A DNA stretch of 64,000 nt from Ahaetulla prasina (GCF_028640845.1 NC_080543.1:15409858-15473857), one strand, 5' to 3'. Positions 33,252 to 44,998 are shown, counted from the stretch's first letter. Numbers and translations are program-made. The notes: generated by a model not told the origin, from the sequence alone.

Positions 33252-33980
33252 AACATAGACTCATAGGGCAGGAAGAGACATTGGAGGTCTTAGAGTTCAA
33301 CCTCCTGCTCAAGGCAGAAGACCTAACACCACCCTGGTCAAATGGTTGTCCAGTCCACTTTTGAAAACCTCCAGTGATGGAGCACCCACAGTCCCAAGAG
33401 GCAACCTATTCCACTTATTATTTTCACCATCAAAACATTTCTCCTTACTTCTGGGTTGGATCTTCCTTTAACAAGCTTAACGAACTTGTTAAACTTGTTA
33501 CTGCTTAACAAGCTTAACGAACTTGTTAAACTTGTTACAGCTTAACAAACTGATTAAGGGACTGGAGGATAAAACCTACGAAGAACGGTTATAGGAACTG
33601 CGCATGGCTAGTCTAGTGAAGAGAAGGACCAGGGGAGACATGAAAGCAGTCTTCCAATATTTGAGGGGCTGCCACAGAGAGGAGCGGGTCAAGCTATTTT
33701 CCAAGGCACCTGAAGCCAAGACAAGGAATAATGGATGGAAACTAAACAAGGAGAGATTCAACCTGGAAATCAGGAGAAATTTTCTGACCGTGAGAACAAT
33801 CAACCCATGGAACAGAAGTTGCCTTCAGAAGTTTTGAGAGCTTCTTCATAGGAAGCTTTCAAGAAGAGATTGGACTGCCATTTGTCAGAATTGGTGTAGG
33901 GTCTCCTGCTTGGGCGGGGGAGGGGGGAGGAGGTTTGGACTAGATGACCTCCAAGGTCCCTTCCAACTGTTAATCTGTTA
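33252..33980. mobile_element. CR1 3' ends in inverted arrangement
   Basis: Antisense CR1 3' end (33,252-33,470) and sense CR1 3' part (33,553-33,980) share the last 220 bp or so and so form a long inverted repeat. The sense part keeps 'RTRGDMKAVFQYLRG' and 'FLTVRTIN' with one early stop. Between them lies a 37 bp tandem duplication. Confidence 0.85.
33468..33550. repeat. 37 bp tandem duplication
   Basis: Two units starting 'ttaacaagcttaacgaactt' at 33,468 and 33,505, then nine bases of a third. The units differ only near their ends (tgc/agc). Confidence 0.9.
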
Positions 33981-33985
33981 ATTGT

Positions 33986-34168
33986 GCCTCAGGCATGAAG
34001 CGAGCTGGGTGACCTTGGGCCAGCCACTCTCTCTCAGCCCTAAGAAGCAGGCAATGGCAACACATTTCCAAAAACCTTAGCAGGAAAACTGAAGGATTTT
34101 GCTAGGAGTCAACACTGACGGATGGATGGATGGATGGATGGATGGATGGAAGGAAGGAAGGAAGGAAT
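33986..34168 (+). mobile_element. tRNA-derived SINE body and GGAT/GGAA tail
   Basis: 'gagctgggtgaccttgggcc' and 'ggcaatggcaacacatttcc' are the SINE body, ending 'aggagtcaacactgacgg' in (GGAT)n(GGAA)n (34,118-34,165). Confidence 0.75.
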
Positions 34169-34169
34169 T

Positions 34170-34802
34170 ATTATTACAATAAACTTATCTGAAAAACAAC
34201 TTGAGTTGCTAATATTTTAAACTGAGAACAATCTTCTCTACCTAGAGTAATTGCTTTGTTTAAAAATTGTGCTGCAGGAGCTCCAGGTCTTTCTTAGACT
34301 TAATAAGAGATGAAATATACATCCCATCGTGGATTTGGACTACAACTCCCTTAAGACCCATTGTTGCCACCATACAGCTTAAACCCTAGGATATTCAGTT
34401 TAGGACTCATGCCTACGCAATTGAATGCAACATCTTTTTACACAGGCAGAGAGAGGAAGCTTTTGATAATGAATAGTTACCGAGTTATTTTGGAGCTGGT
34501 GGGACATCCACTGTGCAGGATCATTGTGTTCTACAAACAAAGCGGTTTTCTTTTCTAGTTTGACAATATAAATGAGCACTGGCTCTCCCAAGTGTTATCA
34601 TCAGCAGTCCAAATAAAAGATCCAGCACAGATGGAATCTGTTCTCCGAGATTAGGAACAGCAGGGACTTTTGTGGTCTAACTGGCCAGATAATTTCTGAT
34701 GCCTTCCCCATGAATCAACAATTACGTACATACCATCCAAAACGAGATTCATGTATTATGACACTATTTGATTTCGGCATATGTTATATGAATCCATCAC
34801 TG
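34170..34802. other. No gene recognised
   Basis: AT-rich unique-looking sequence. No motif. Confidence 0.4.
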
Positions 34803-35049
34803 CGCTTTCTGACAGGTTCTAGAGAACCAGTAGTGGAAATTTTGAGTAGTTCAGAGAAGTGGCAAATACCACCTCTGGCTGGCCCCAGAGTGGGGTGGGA
34901 ATGGAGATTTTGCAATATCCTTCCCCCAAGAGGTGGGAGGGAATGGGGGTTTTGCAGTATCCTTCCCCTGCCAAGCCCGCCAAGCCACCCCCACCCCCAC
35001 CAAGCCACGCCCACAGAACCGGTAGTAAAAAAATTGAATTCCACCACTG
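34803..35049. mobile_element. hAT-like MITE, inverse orientation
   Basis: From 'ctttctgacaggttctag' to 'attgaattccaccactg'. Same family as 4,557, 46,051 and 59,456, read backwards. Left terminus worn; no clear duplication. Confidence 0.75.
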
Positions 35050-35224
35050 CTATACAAGTGTAACATGAGAGCATGGATTATGATGGTTTGCTCAATAAAC
35101 CATAGTTTAACAACCAAAGAAAAACATGAGGTCCCAAGGATGCCTACAGCTCCTGAACATTTTTTCAGAGGGGGGAGTGTAATATTTTGGGCCACCCCCA
35201 TCAGATCAAATTAGTCAATCCTAA

Positions 35225-35495
35225 AGGAAACCAACCCTGACTGTCCTTTGGAAGGACGAATACTGAAGCTGAATCTCAATTACTTTGGCCATCTAATGAG
35301 AAGAGAGGACTTATTGGAGAAAACCTTGATGTTGGGTAAGATTGAAGGCAAAAGGAGAAGGGGACAGCAGAGGATGAGATGGTTAGATAGTGTCATCGAC
35401 ACAATACACATGAATTTGGGCAGATTCTGGGAGACAGTAAGAGGGCTGGTCTGCTATGGTCCATGGGGTCATGAATAATTTAGTTATTGAACAAC
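35225..35495 (+). pseudogene. Bov-B (RTE) LINE C-terminal remnant
   Basis: The open segment at 35,248-35,478 (76 codons) reads 'LNYFGHLMRREDLLEKTLML' and 'RRRGQQRMRWLDSV', the well-known C-terminal region of Bov-B ORF2. It lies after the reverse transcriptase, of which nothing is left. The segment closes in the typical 'vhgv' region ('ggtccatggggtcatgaat'). 5'-truncated. A second fragment is at 50,715-51,145 on the other strand. Confidence 0.88.
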
Positions 35496-35572
35496 AACAT
35501 TCACAATTGCTGAAAATCATCCGTTTGGTTTCTTACCATATTGAGGTAGCAAACGCAACATTGCAATGCCTG

Positions 35573-35757
35573 TGGAGATTCTTAACCATCCAGGTCATGG
35601 CTGTCCCAAAGGTGCTTTTCCAAAAAGCAACTGGACTTTCTTGGCTTTTTTCCCTTTGGAAAACGTTCTTTAGAACTGGAGAAGTTTCTTGGGTGAGAAG
35701 CAAAATGTTTTTAAGGGAAAAGCATTTTTGGGGCAACATTGGAACGTTCAGTCTTAA
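35573..35757. repeat. Fold-back family, compact two-armed copy
   Basis: Left arm 'tgtcccaaaggtgcttttcc', right arm 'gggaaaagcatttttggggc', with 'gggtgagaagcaaaatg' in the centre, related to the 'gatgagaagcgaaacg' core at 16.2 and 47.1 kb. Confidence 0.6.
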
Positions 35758-35765
35758 CATACAAA

Positions 35766-36586
35766 AATAGGCCCATATGTGACAATGTCCTGCTTGCTTT
35801 TACTCCTCATCATCCCCCCCCAACTTTAAACGCACTGTCTGTCTTGGTTTACCAAATGGGTAAAAGCCAATCATTTTTTTTTTGCATGTAATTTTGATTA
35901 CAGTAGTTTCACTTTGAAAATTATTAGCCTCCTATATTTTGAATTGTTCTCCCAAAGTGATAAAAGATCAGTAAGATACACAAAAAGGGTCACCAAAATT
36001 GTGTTTGAAAGTAATTGTCAATTCAGGACACAATTCACACCACATTCTGTCTCAGACTTCAGCTTGCTTCATTCTCTTTAAAAAATATAGATTATCTGGT
36101 CAAATATTAGAAGCTGCATTCTGATTTTTGCATCAACATTCTTCTCTATGAAATTTATTCTGTTACTTCCGGTTACAACAATCCCAACATTCTAAGGATT
36201 TTATTTCTCAAAGCTTAAAACAATATTTTGTCTCTGAATGTATTCCAGGTTTAATCTGCATTAAGTACTTAAAACAATGGTCAGATAATGCAGCTGTTTT
36301 GTAAGAGGGTTTAAAAAGGGGGAAAAAAGACACATGCTAATTAGCAGCTTTGTCACCATGGATGAAACAGCAGAAATCACTTTGGCTCAAAGCTTTTTCA
36401 ACTTGTACCATATCCTAATTGAACATCAGAAACCTATGGCAACCCACCCGTTAATCTGAGCTGGATGGAGCAATTTGAAGATATGCCAATGAAGGCAATT
36501 AAGGAGAGTCAGAAAGAAGAAAAGGTTCCATAAGAAATGTATAATGTCCCACCTTAGATAGCACCCAAACAGGATTAAGCCAGATC
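35766..36586. other. No gene recognised
   Basis: About 820 bp of AT-rich sequence with no repeat or motif I know. Confidence 0.4.
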
Positions 36587-36595
36587 TAAGCTACA

Positions 36596-36940
36596 AGCGG
36601 TGTGGCTCAGTGGCTAAGACGCTGATCTTGTCAATCGAAAGGTCAGCAGTTCGAATCCCTAGTGCCGCGTAACGGGGTGAGCTCCCGTTACTTGTCCCAG
36701 CTTCTGCCAACCTAGCAGTTCGAAAGCACGTAAAAAATGCAAGTAGAAAAATAGGGACCATTTTTGGTGAGAAGGTAACAGCGTTCCGTGTGCCTTTGGC
36801 ATTTAGTCATGCCGGCCACATGACCACGGCAATGTCTTCGGACAGCACTGGCTCTTCGGCTTTGAAATGGAGGTGAGCACCGTCCCCTAGAGTCGGGAAC
36901 AACTAGCACATATGTGCAAGGGGAACCTTTACCTTTACCT
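36596..36940 (+). mobile_element. Sauria-type SINE, full length, 9 bp TSD
   Basis: 'agcggtgtggctcagtgg' (A-box region) and 'cagttcgaatcccta' (B-box) lead to 'catgccggccacatgacc' and the tail 'acctttacctttacct'. Flanked by 'taagctaca' at 36,587-36,595 and 36,941-36,949. The tail is like the 3' end of Bov-B, its presumed partner. Confidence 0.94.
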
Positions 36941-37017
36941 TAAGCTACATTCTGCTTACTGATAACTAGAGTTCTGCTACTTGACTTCATTTTGAGATCA
37001 ACATTATTTTTCTTAAA

Positions 37018-37422
37018 CAGGTAGTCCTTATGATTACAGTTGGAACCAGAATTTCCATTTACTAAGCATTTACTCAGGTGTTAAGTCAGTTATGCACAAT
37101 TTTACAACCTTTTTGTCATAGCTAGGTTAATCACTAAAGTTGTTAAATGAATCACTCACTTGTTGAGTAGATCCAGTTTACCTCATTGATTTTATCGGAA
37201 GCCAAGCCTTGCTGCAAGATCGCACAAATAGTGATTAATTACATGACACTGCAACATGGCCAAAAATACACGCTGATTGCCAAGTTCCTGAATTTTGGTT
37301 ACATGACCGTGGGAATGCTGCAATGGCCGTAACTGTGAGGACCAGTTATAAGTCACATTTTCAGTGCCTTTGTTAACGTCTAATTGTCGCAAAATTAAGA
37401 GTTGTAAATTGAGGGCCACCTA
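37018..37422 (+). mobile_element. Tigger-like MITE, complete
   Basis: 'caggtagtccttatgatta' to 'gtaaattgagggccacc', then TA. Diverged from the other copies. Confidence 0.7.
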
Positions 37423-37618
37423 TAATTAATTGAAAGATATAATGCAAAACACAAGTTTTTAGGGAGTGGGAAGCAACTGTCTTAAAATTGGGCCCTTAGG
37501 TTGACTGATTGGGATCTCCAGAGGAAACCATGATTGTACCTAAGGATGGTATGATGTTGCTGGAATGGGCAGGTCTTACATTTCTGGTCCATTGGGGATT
37601 AAACACATTACTTTAAAC

Positions 37619-37803
37619 CAATGCTTCTCAATTATTTTCTGTCATGCCCCCCTAGGAAGAAGAAAACATTTTTCGCGCCCCCCACGCGACTGTAAACACG
37701 GGGCTTAGCTTGTTATGACAGTGTTTGCAGAGGTCAAACGCGCCTCCCTTTACAGAGCCTCGCACCCCCCCGGGGGGCCCGCCCCACTATTTGAGAAGCA
37801 CTG
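37619..37803. mobile_element. hAT-like MITE with exact 8 bp TSD
   Basis: 'caatgcttctcaattatt' to 'actatttgagaagcactg', flanked by 'ctttaaac' at 37,611-37,618 and 37,804-37,811. The only copy of this family here. Confidence 0.9.
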
Positions 37804-37979
37804 CTTTAAACACATTATTAAGCGTTTAAAGGATGCAGAATCTTAACCTAACCCAAGCCCCAGATCAAAATGGTTTGGTAAATTCATATCAGAGGTCTTA
37901 TGCAGATCAAGGTTTCTTCAGCCTTGTTTTAGCACTAAATCAGAAGCTCAGTATGATGCATGGTTAAGATGCTAGACTA

Positions 37980-38364
37980 CAGGTAGTTCCTGATTTACGA
38001 CCACAATTGAAGCCAAAATTTATGTTGCTAAGTGAAACATTTGTTAAATGCGTTTTGCCCCATTTTACAACTTTTCTTGTAAAATGGGGCAAAAGTGAAT
38101 CACGGTAGTTGACAAGTCAGTAACCTGGTTGTTAAGTGGATCTGGTTTTGCCATTGACTTTAGAATAACAGTTAGAAGGGACCTTGGAGGTTTTCTAGTC
38201 CACTTTTGAGAAGGTCGCAAAAGGGGATGCCATGACCCTCATAAATATGAACCAGTTGTCAAGCCTCTGAATTTTGATCACATGATCTTGGGGATGCTAC
38301 AAACGTCGTAACTGTGAAAAGCGGTAACTAAATGAACTGTCGTAAGTCGAGGACTACTTAGTAG
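37980..38364 (+). mobile_element. Tigger-like MITE with a CR1 tail inside
   Basis: 'caggtagttcctgatttacg' to 'gtaagtcgaggactac'. A 45 bp CR1 3'-terminal scrap (38,162-38,206, 'aagggaccttggaggtttt') interrupts it, a very short LINE insertion. Confidence 0.75.
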
Positions 38365-38365
38365 A

Positions 38366-39224
38366 AACTGGAGACAAGTGATCAAGCTAAACATGAGCAC
38401 TAAAGTTCATTTTCACCCCATCTTAGCTCAATCTACTCCACAGGACTGTTGTTGATGCATTTAAAAAAATTAGAAGGAAAGATTTTCGGGAGAAAATTTT
38501 TTTTTCCAACTGTGATAGACTGCTTTGGAGAAAGAGCAGGAATTAAAAGAAAAAAATAAATGAAACAAATAAATAAAGTCTTAGCCTTGCATAAATCTTG
38601 GGTAACGAAACAGTCAGGCAATTATAACCCATAGGATTTGTTTGGAAACGTGGTCGCATTTCCCCCAAAAAGAGATAAAAGATAATCCGCAAAAGTTTAT
38701 TGAAAAAGCAATGATTAAACAAACAAACTTCAAGCTGTTTTATATAAGGCTTGTCCAACTACAGAAGGCAAGCTGTGGGTACAAATATTATAGTCATGTC
38801 AGCTTCAAAGATACAAATAATTTGTAAGAATCCCTGCCTACATTTTTTATATAAGGCATAAATAAAATATGGGTTTTATTTTACATATATTGTAGCATGG
38901 GGGTCAGGAATGCGACTATAGCACTTACTAGAGGTTCAATAATGTGAAGCGCAACAGGGTGCAAGCTGAATTATTGAAATTAAAAATGGAAGTGTGAAAA
39001 CAGCATTTCATTAAATTCAAGATCATTTAATATGCTATTTAGGCTGCTCAGCAGCCAATAAAAACAGAACAGGGAGCAAAAATTCTATTTGCAGAGGATG
39101 GCAATGGAAAAAACCCTCTGGTCACATCACTCTTAAATAAGGGCCATCATTTCAGAATCTGGATTGTTGATACTGCAATCCTGCAAAAGTTAAGGTTTTA
39201 GGATAGGATAGCGTTAGCATCCAC
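38366..39224. other. No gene recognised
   Basis: AT-rich. No motif in frames of 60-70 codons. Confidence 0.4.
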
Positions 39225-39390
39225 GTATTGCAGACTAACTCTGCCCATTGCCAGGCGTTCGATCCTCATTGGCTTAAAGTTGACTCAGCCTTCCGAGGTC
39301 GGTAAAATGAGGACCCAGATCATTGGGGGCAACATGCTGACTCTGTAAAACTGTTTTAAGAGGGCTGTAAAGTCTATATGAGCTATTCAT
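39225..39390 (+). mobile_element. tRNA-derived SINE, CORE-like body, worn
   Basis: Head 'ccaggcgttcgatcctcat', body 'gaggacccagatcattgggg', tail 'aagagggctgtaaagtct'. Closest to the 15,812 subfamily. Confidence 0.7.
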
Positions 39391-39731
39391 ACACTGAACT
39401 TAGCCATACCACGTGTACATTTTAACTTGCTATGATATAGGAACAGGTAAGGTAGGTTTAATGAATAAAATATAGTTAAATAACTGAGCATTTAGCACAG
39501 GGGTGTCAAATTCGATTTCATCAAGGGCTGCCTCAGGGTTGTGTTTGACCTCGGAGGGCCTGGGGGCGTGGCTGGGGAGGTCGTGGCCAGCTCGACGTCA
39601 CTCGTTGAGGCTCCGTTTTTGGCCCCGATGGCCTCCTGCAGCGTTCTGCCAGCGAAAACAGAGTTCGGGGAGATGGTTGCAGCCAAAAACGGAGCCTCCC
39701 AACTTCCGTTTTGGCTGGCAGAGGCACTGCG

Positions 39732-40217
39732 TGTCAGCCTCCACTCCAATCTTCATATAGTTTTGAATGATTATATCAGTAGATAGAATGTAGAATGTTT
39801 ATTTCTGTATTATAAACTGTTAAGGAAATGAGATGTATCATGCCTCCATCCAGGGTGAGGGAAAGGAGCCTATTATGTGTGTCGGCTGACATAACAGGGG
39901 GGAGGGATGATTAACTATTGAGTGTTATCAGCGCGCGCTTTTCTAACCGACACTTCATTCCTAAGTTGACTGACATCCAGAGACCTGTGGAAGAAGATTA
40001 CCACGAGGGGCCGTGAAGGAGTTGGCATTGGACCAGACCAGCCTGACCTCCTGGAGGAGGAGGGACAATTGGGGGGATATGATATGTTAGCCATATTTTG
40101 TCTCAGTTCCAGCTTTGCTTGGCTGCTATCAAGACTGTAAAAGTAAAAGTACTTGTTTTCATTCCAAATGGAGTCAAGGTGAATTCTTTCCTATTTACCG
40201 TCGGAGGTAGCCTGACA
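39732..40217 (+). repeat. 5' LTR of the chromovirus-type element
   Basis: TGTCAG...CTGACA, so the ends form a short inverted repeat. Contains 'gtattataaactg' as a possible TATA region. The primer-binding site that should follow 40,217 ('ttaagctggaactcac') could not be matched to a tRNA by eye. Confidence 0.93.
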
Positions 40218-40236
40218 TTAAGCTGGAACTCACATC

Positions 40237-41582
40237 ATGTCTACCAACCAGGATTGCAATCGCAATACCGAGGGGGGAGAAAACCCAAATGTGATGGAAG
40301 GCCTGCTGCCGGCTGAGCTGGGGGAGGCGTCCGGAGGGATTTCTGCTGACACTTTAACCCTGAGCTGGAAGATTGCAGAGCTCGTGGGCAGAGCAACTAA
40401 AACTGGAAGAGGAAGGGTGGAAACCAAGCACCAAAAGCTTCCTCTGGAGTAACTAAAAGGAAAAAGAAAAAAGGAAAAGAAAAACTTTCGGAAACAGAAC
40501 AAGAGATAAGGGACAAGCTCCAGTTGGAGGAAGCCTTACGTCTGTTCCGTGAAGTGAAAGTGAGGCAAGCAGCTCGCCAAAGGTATGAATCCCCTATTCG
40601 GTCCTCCAGGTGGGAGGGAGAAGAGGAGGAAGAGAATACAAAGGGGCCAGCTAAGGGTGACTTCCAGGGTGGTGAGATTTCTGAAGAGCCAAGGCTGGAA
40701 ACTCTTTCCCCAGAGGAGGCTGAATTGGATGAGGGCCGGGCGCCACCTGCTGACCAAGCAAGGCCACGCAGGGGAAGGAAAAAGCCAAAATTCCCCATAT
40801 CAGAGAAATTTGATGGAAATGCGAAGGAGTTGGGACTGTTCCTGGCGAAAGTGAATGACCACATGATAGACTGGGGGGAAGATTATTGGTCACAGGCAGC
40901 ACAAGTGAGAGCTGTGACTCATAATTTGACCGGAAGAGCAGCTGCGTGGTATGTGTCGTTACATACAAACCACTCCCCCTTACTGCAAAACTACGAGCAT
41001 TTTATGACTGCACTGAGGAGGAGGTTTGAGGACCCCCTGGCAGAGCAAAAGGCCAAAGGTCGGATGAAAACCATCAGGCAAGGGAGGAGGCCGGTGGCTG
41101 ATTATAACCAGGAGTTCAGTGATTTAGTTCCCTTGATGAGAGGGTGGTCGGAGGTGACCCTTGTAGACATTTTCAAAGATGGTCTGAATGGAGATCTCTA
41201 TGAACTGTGTCGAGCACGAGCCTCTCCAACTACGCTGTATGGCTGGTACACCCTGGCAGCAGAGATGGAAATCGAGTTAGTGAAGGACCGCGCAGAAGAC
41301 AGCGCATTGGAGGGCCATCCTTGGCCGTTTTCCAGAAGGAACTTATAGGGACGTCCTAGATTGGAGGGAGGAAGACCACGTTCGTCTGCGTGCTACAGAT
41401 GTGGAAAAGAAGGCCACCGAGCAGCCAACTGTAGGGTTAAGTTGATGCCAAGCGCGACCTCTGGTGGTGAAAAGGAACCAGTGAAGCCAGCGGCTAAGGC
41501 GCGTAAACCAGCAAAAGTGGGGGAGGCGTTGCCAAGAAGGGCACGCCCATCAAGGAGGAGGCGAAGTGTCGACCGATACTGA
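40237..41582 (+). pseudogene. gag: gag remnant: capsid-like domain and CCHC zinc knuckle
   Basis: The reading begins at an ATG 20 bases after the LTR (40,237), shifts frame near 40,400-40,450 and continues from about 40,410 to 41,348. The basic, glutamate-rich N-terminus is followed by a Retrotrans_gag-type capsid region ('FPISEKFDGN', 'LTGRAAAWYVSL', 'MTALRRRFEDPLAEQKAKG', 'RPVADYNQEFSDLV'). A TAG at 41,346-41,348 is in frame with the nucleocapsid that follows: 'CYRCGKEGHRAANC' (CX2CX4HX4C, 41,391-41,432). Gag normally packages the RNA; here at least one frameshift and one stop break it. Confidence 0.9.
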
Positions 41583-41627
41583 TGACAGCAAAACCACGTC
41601 AGAGTCCGATGAAGACCTTCTGGTGAG

Positions 41628-41858
41628 TTGGGCACGGGGCCCTTGGACATTCCAGTTAATCTACATGTACCCTCTTCGGGTAATAAGGGGGAACTGCTAG
41701 CACTACTCGATTCTGGATGCACTAGATGTATGGTCAGTCCCGAACTAGTAGAAAAAATGGAACTAAGGTTGAGAACCTTAAGTAGGCCCATAGCGTTTGC
41801 CCAGTTAGATGGCTCTGTGGCAGGGGAGGCCCGCCCATTTCGTAACGGAACCCCATAG
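41628..41858 (+). pseudogene. pol: pol remnant: aspartic protease
   Basis: 'LLALLDSGCT' holds the retropepsin active-site motif D-S-G, and 'GPLDIPVNL' precedes it as in related elements. It is in the same frame as the zinc knuckle but stops at 41,580-41,585 and a frame change around 41,600-41,630 separate them. A stop at 41,856 ends it before the linker to reverse transcriptase, where further breaks occur up to 42,390. Confidence 0.88.
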
Positions 41859-42390
41859 AAATGATAATAGGAGACCACCGAAATTCTGAACTTCATAGTA
41901 GCCCCAGGAATGGACCAACCCCTGTTGTTAGGCTTGTCATGGTTGCGAAATGGAACCCCATATTAACTGGAGAACGGGAGTCCCTCGTTTCCGTTCAAAA
42001 CCTTAAAAGGGAAAAGGGGAAACCCAAGAAGGGACCTACCGTGACCTTGCACCAGGATAAGTTAGGGGCAATGATTGAACGGATAGACGGGAAGAGAGAA
42101 TACCCAAGGAATACTGGGACTTGCGAAGTCTTTAGTGAGAAAGCATCAGACGTACTTCCTCCCCATAGGCCTATTGACTGTGCCATAGACATCCTTCCGG
42201 GGTAAAGCTTCCAAAGCCAAAAGCTTATCCCATGACCCAAAAGGAATTGGGAGAACTACGTAAATTCATAGACAAAACCTAGAGCGGGCTTTATCCAACC
42301 GGCTAGGCCTCGTGTGGCAGCGCCAGTGATGTTCCGGGAAAAGAAAGATGGCTCTTTCGTCTTATAGTTGACTATAGGAACCTAAACGCG

Positions 42391-43200
42391 GTGTGCGCCG
42401 AAAACATATATCCCATGCCACTCATGAAAGATATGTTAGCACATTTAGCGAAGGGAAAATTCTTCACCAAACTGGACCTGCGAGAAGCCTACTACAGAGT
42501 TCGTATAAAAGAGGGGGATGAATGGAAAACCGCTTTCAACTGTCCACTAGGATGTTTCCAGTTTCGAGTACTGCCATTTGGACTGCAGGGGGCGCCCGCA
42601 GTTTTTATGCAACTAATAAATGAAATACTCCATCAGCATTTGTTCAAAGGAGTTCTTGTCTACCTTGACGACATACTTATCTATACAGAAACAATGGAAG
42701 AACATATTAAACTAGTAAGAGCTGTACTCAAAAAGTTATTATCTGCAGAACTATATTGCAAGCTATCCAAATGTGATTTCCATCAAACCAAAATAGACTA
42801 CTTAGGGTATCGCATTTCGGCTGATGGGTTAGAAATGGATCCAGAAAAAGTGAAAGCTGTCCTGGAATGGGCCCCCCCACGCACACGCAAACAACTCCAA
42901 AGTTTTTTAGGATTCGCAAATTTCTATCGTCAATTCATCCCCTCCTTTGCTCAAATTGCTTTACCAATCACTAACCTCTTAAAAACTAAAGGAGACACAA
43001 AACCCAAACCATCATTACCTCTCGAATGGACAATGGAATGTCAGGCAGCATTTGAAAAATTGAAACGACTTTTTGCCGCTGAACCTATTTTAAAGCACCC
43101 TGACATGGATGTTCCTTTTGTAATACAAGCTGATGCAAGTGATGTAGCAGTCGGAGCCGTCCTGCTCCAAAACAATGCTGATGGTAATTTACAACCCTGA
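42391..43200 (+). pseudogene. pol: pol remnant: reverse transcriptase and start of RNase H
   Basis: Longest intact segment of the element (about 269 codons). Visible motifs: 'FFTKLDLREAYYRVRIKEGD' (motif A with the first catalytic Asp), 'LPFGLQGAPAVFM' (motif B), 'VYLDDILIY' (motif C, catalytic Asp pair at 42,667-42,672) and 'FLGFANFYRQFI' of the connection. It then enters RNase H at 'DASDVAVGAVL'. A TGA at 43,198-43,200 and a frame change interrupt RNase H. The N-terminal fingers lie in other frames upstream. Confidence 0.95.
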
Positions 43201-43831
43201 GCTTTCACTTCGAAAATTGACTGAAACTGAAAGACGATGGGCTATTTGGGAAAAGGAAGCATTTGCAGTTCATTGGGCTCTACGCACATGGAGACAATTC
43301 TTAGAAGGTTCAAATCATCCTTTTGAAGTTTGGACTGATCACAAAAATCTAGAAGCTCTAAAGACTCCTAGAAAACTTTCACCTAAACAAGCCCGCTGGG
43401 CTCAATATTTTAACCGCTTTAATTTTACTTTACATTATATTCCTGGGGGAAAAAACTTCTTAGCAGATGCTCTCTCACGTTTACCCCAATACAATTGCAC
43501 TCGCGCCGAGGTGGTTCAACCAATCCTTCCCGTCCAACAGTTGGCGGCCCCAGCAATAACTAGAAGCCACTCCAAAGCTGACCCCTCACTCCCAGATGAA
43601 CTAACCAAGTCGTTTAAAGAAGCTTTAAACACCGATGACTGGTACTTAACCCATTCCCATGAATGCACACTCCGTGATGGACTAGCTTGGATTGGAACAA
43701 AACTATATGTTCCTCTATCACTCAGAGAAACCATCCTACAACGATGCCATGATGCCAAAATGGCAGGGCATTTTGGATTTGTGAAAACTTTGCATCTTCT
43801 TAAAAAGACAATTTTGGTGGCCAAGTCTTAA
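43175..43831 (+). pseudogene. pol: pol remnant: RNase H and integrase N-terminus
   Basis: Continues RNase H in a new frame: 'KLTETERRWAIWEKEAFAVH' supplies the catalytic Glu, 'WTDHKN' the next Asp and 'FLADALSRLP' the last. The integrase zinc-binding region begins with 'CHDAKMAGHFG'. A stop at 43,829 follows a frameshift near 43,810, after which the Cys pair 'CPIC' is found in another frame. Confidence 0.93.
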
Positions 43832-44470
43832 AAAAGACATTCAAGCATATGTAGCAAGTTGCCCTATTTGTGCATCATCCAAAAGGCCTCCAGGAAAACC
43901 TCCTGGACTACTTCAAACTGTAGCCAGGCCAGGAACCCCATGGAAAGAAATATCCATGGATTTCATAGTGGAATTACCTGAAAGTTCAGGCAATACTGTT
44001 ATATGGGTTGTGACTGACCTTTTCTCCAAACAAGTCCATTTTATTCCATGTTCAAAATACCCTCCTCAAAGACTCTAGCAAAGTTGTTTGTACAACACAT
44101 TTATAGACTTCACGGAGTTCCTGATCGCATCATTTCAGATCGAGGAGTTCAATTCACTTCTCAATTTTGGAAAGAATTTTACGACTCATTGGCTCCGCCC
44201 AAGGATTAAGCTCCTCCCATCATCCTCAAACTAATGGAAGCTGTGAGCGTTCGAACTCTGTACTAGAACAATATCTGCGATGTTATGTTAACTACCAGCA
44301 AGACAATTGGTCTGATCTCTTACCTTTTGCTGAAGTTGCCTACAACAACTCAATTCATAGTAGCACAGGATTTACTCCTTTAAAATAGCTTCAGGTCAAG
44401 ATTTTGTTCCTATCTCGGAACTCCCAAAGGAAGAAACTACTGTTTCCTCTTTGTCAGAATGGATAGATCA
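43812..44470 (+). pseudogene. pol: pol remnant: integrase catalytic core, several frames
   Basis: The D,D-35-E core is legible in pieces: 'ISMDFIVELPE' (first Asp), 'ISDRGVQFTSQFW' (second Asp), 'HHPQTNGSCERSN' (Glu). Frames change at about 44,062, 44,185 and 44,380, each time between conserved blocks. After the core, 'LLPFAEVAYNNSIHSSTGFTP' is typical of Ty3/Gypsy integrases. Confidence 0.92.
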
Positions 44471-44479
44471 AATACAAAG

Positions 44480-44998
44480 CACATGGAAAATGACTACTTA
44501 AGCGATCGGCGGCGCTCACCGTGCGCATTAAAAACAAGCAGATAAAAAAAGGTCCCCTGAGAATAAATATCAAGTGGGCGATAAGGTTTATCTTTCCACC
44601 AAATATCTTCAAACCACTCAGAAATCTAAGAAACTTGGACCCAAATATGTGGGACCTTTCCCCATAGTAAAAATCATCAACCCGTGACGGTACAACTAGA
44701 TTTACCAAAAACACTTAGAAGAATCCACCCCGTTTTCCATGTCAGTTTGCTGAAACCTGAACACACGTCTACTTTCCGTCCTAACCGTACACCCCCTCCT
44801 ATACCAATTCTCATAGAGGGAGAACAACACTTTGAAATAAAAGAAATTTTAGATTCAAGAAAACATAGAAATAAAATTCAATATCTTATTTCCTGGAAAC
44901 ATTTCCCGTTATCCCAAGCTGAATGGGTGAACAAAGAAGATGTTCGTGCATCGGAAAAGATAGCACAATTCTATAAAAAATATCCTGACAAACCCTAA
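44480..44998 (+). pseudogene. pol: pol remnant: integrase C-terminus with chromodomain
   Basis: After a stop near 44,500 the GPY/F-type region is read in one frame ('VGDKVYLSTKY', 'KLGPKYVGPFPIVKI') and, after another change near 44,685, 'RRIHPVFHVSLLKPE'. The last 60 residues, 'FEIKEILDSRKHRNKIQYL' and 'WKHFPLSQAEWV', are a chromodomain, which in chromoviruses directs insertion to certain chromatin. It ends at a TAA (44,996-44,998), 50 bases before the 3' LTR. Confidence 0.93.
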
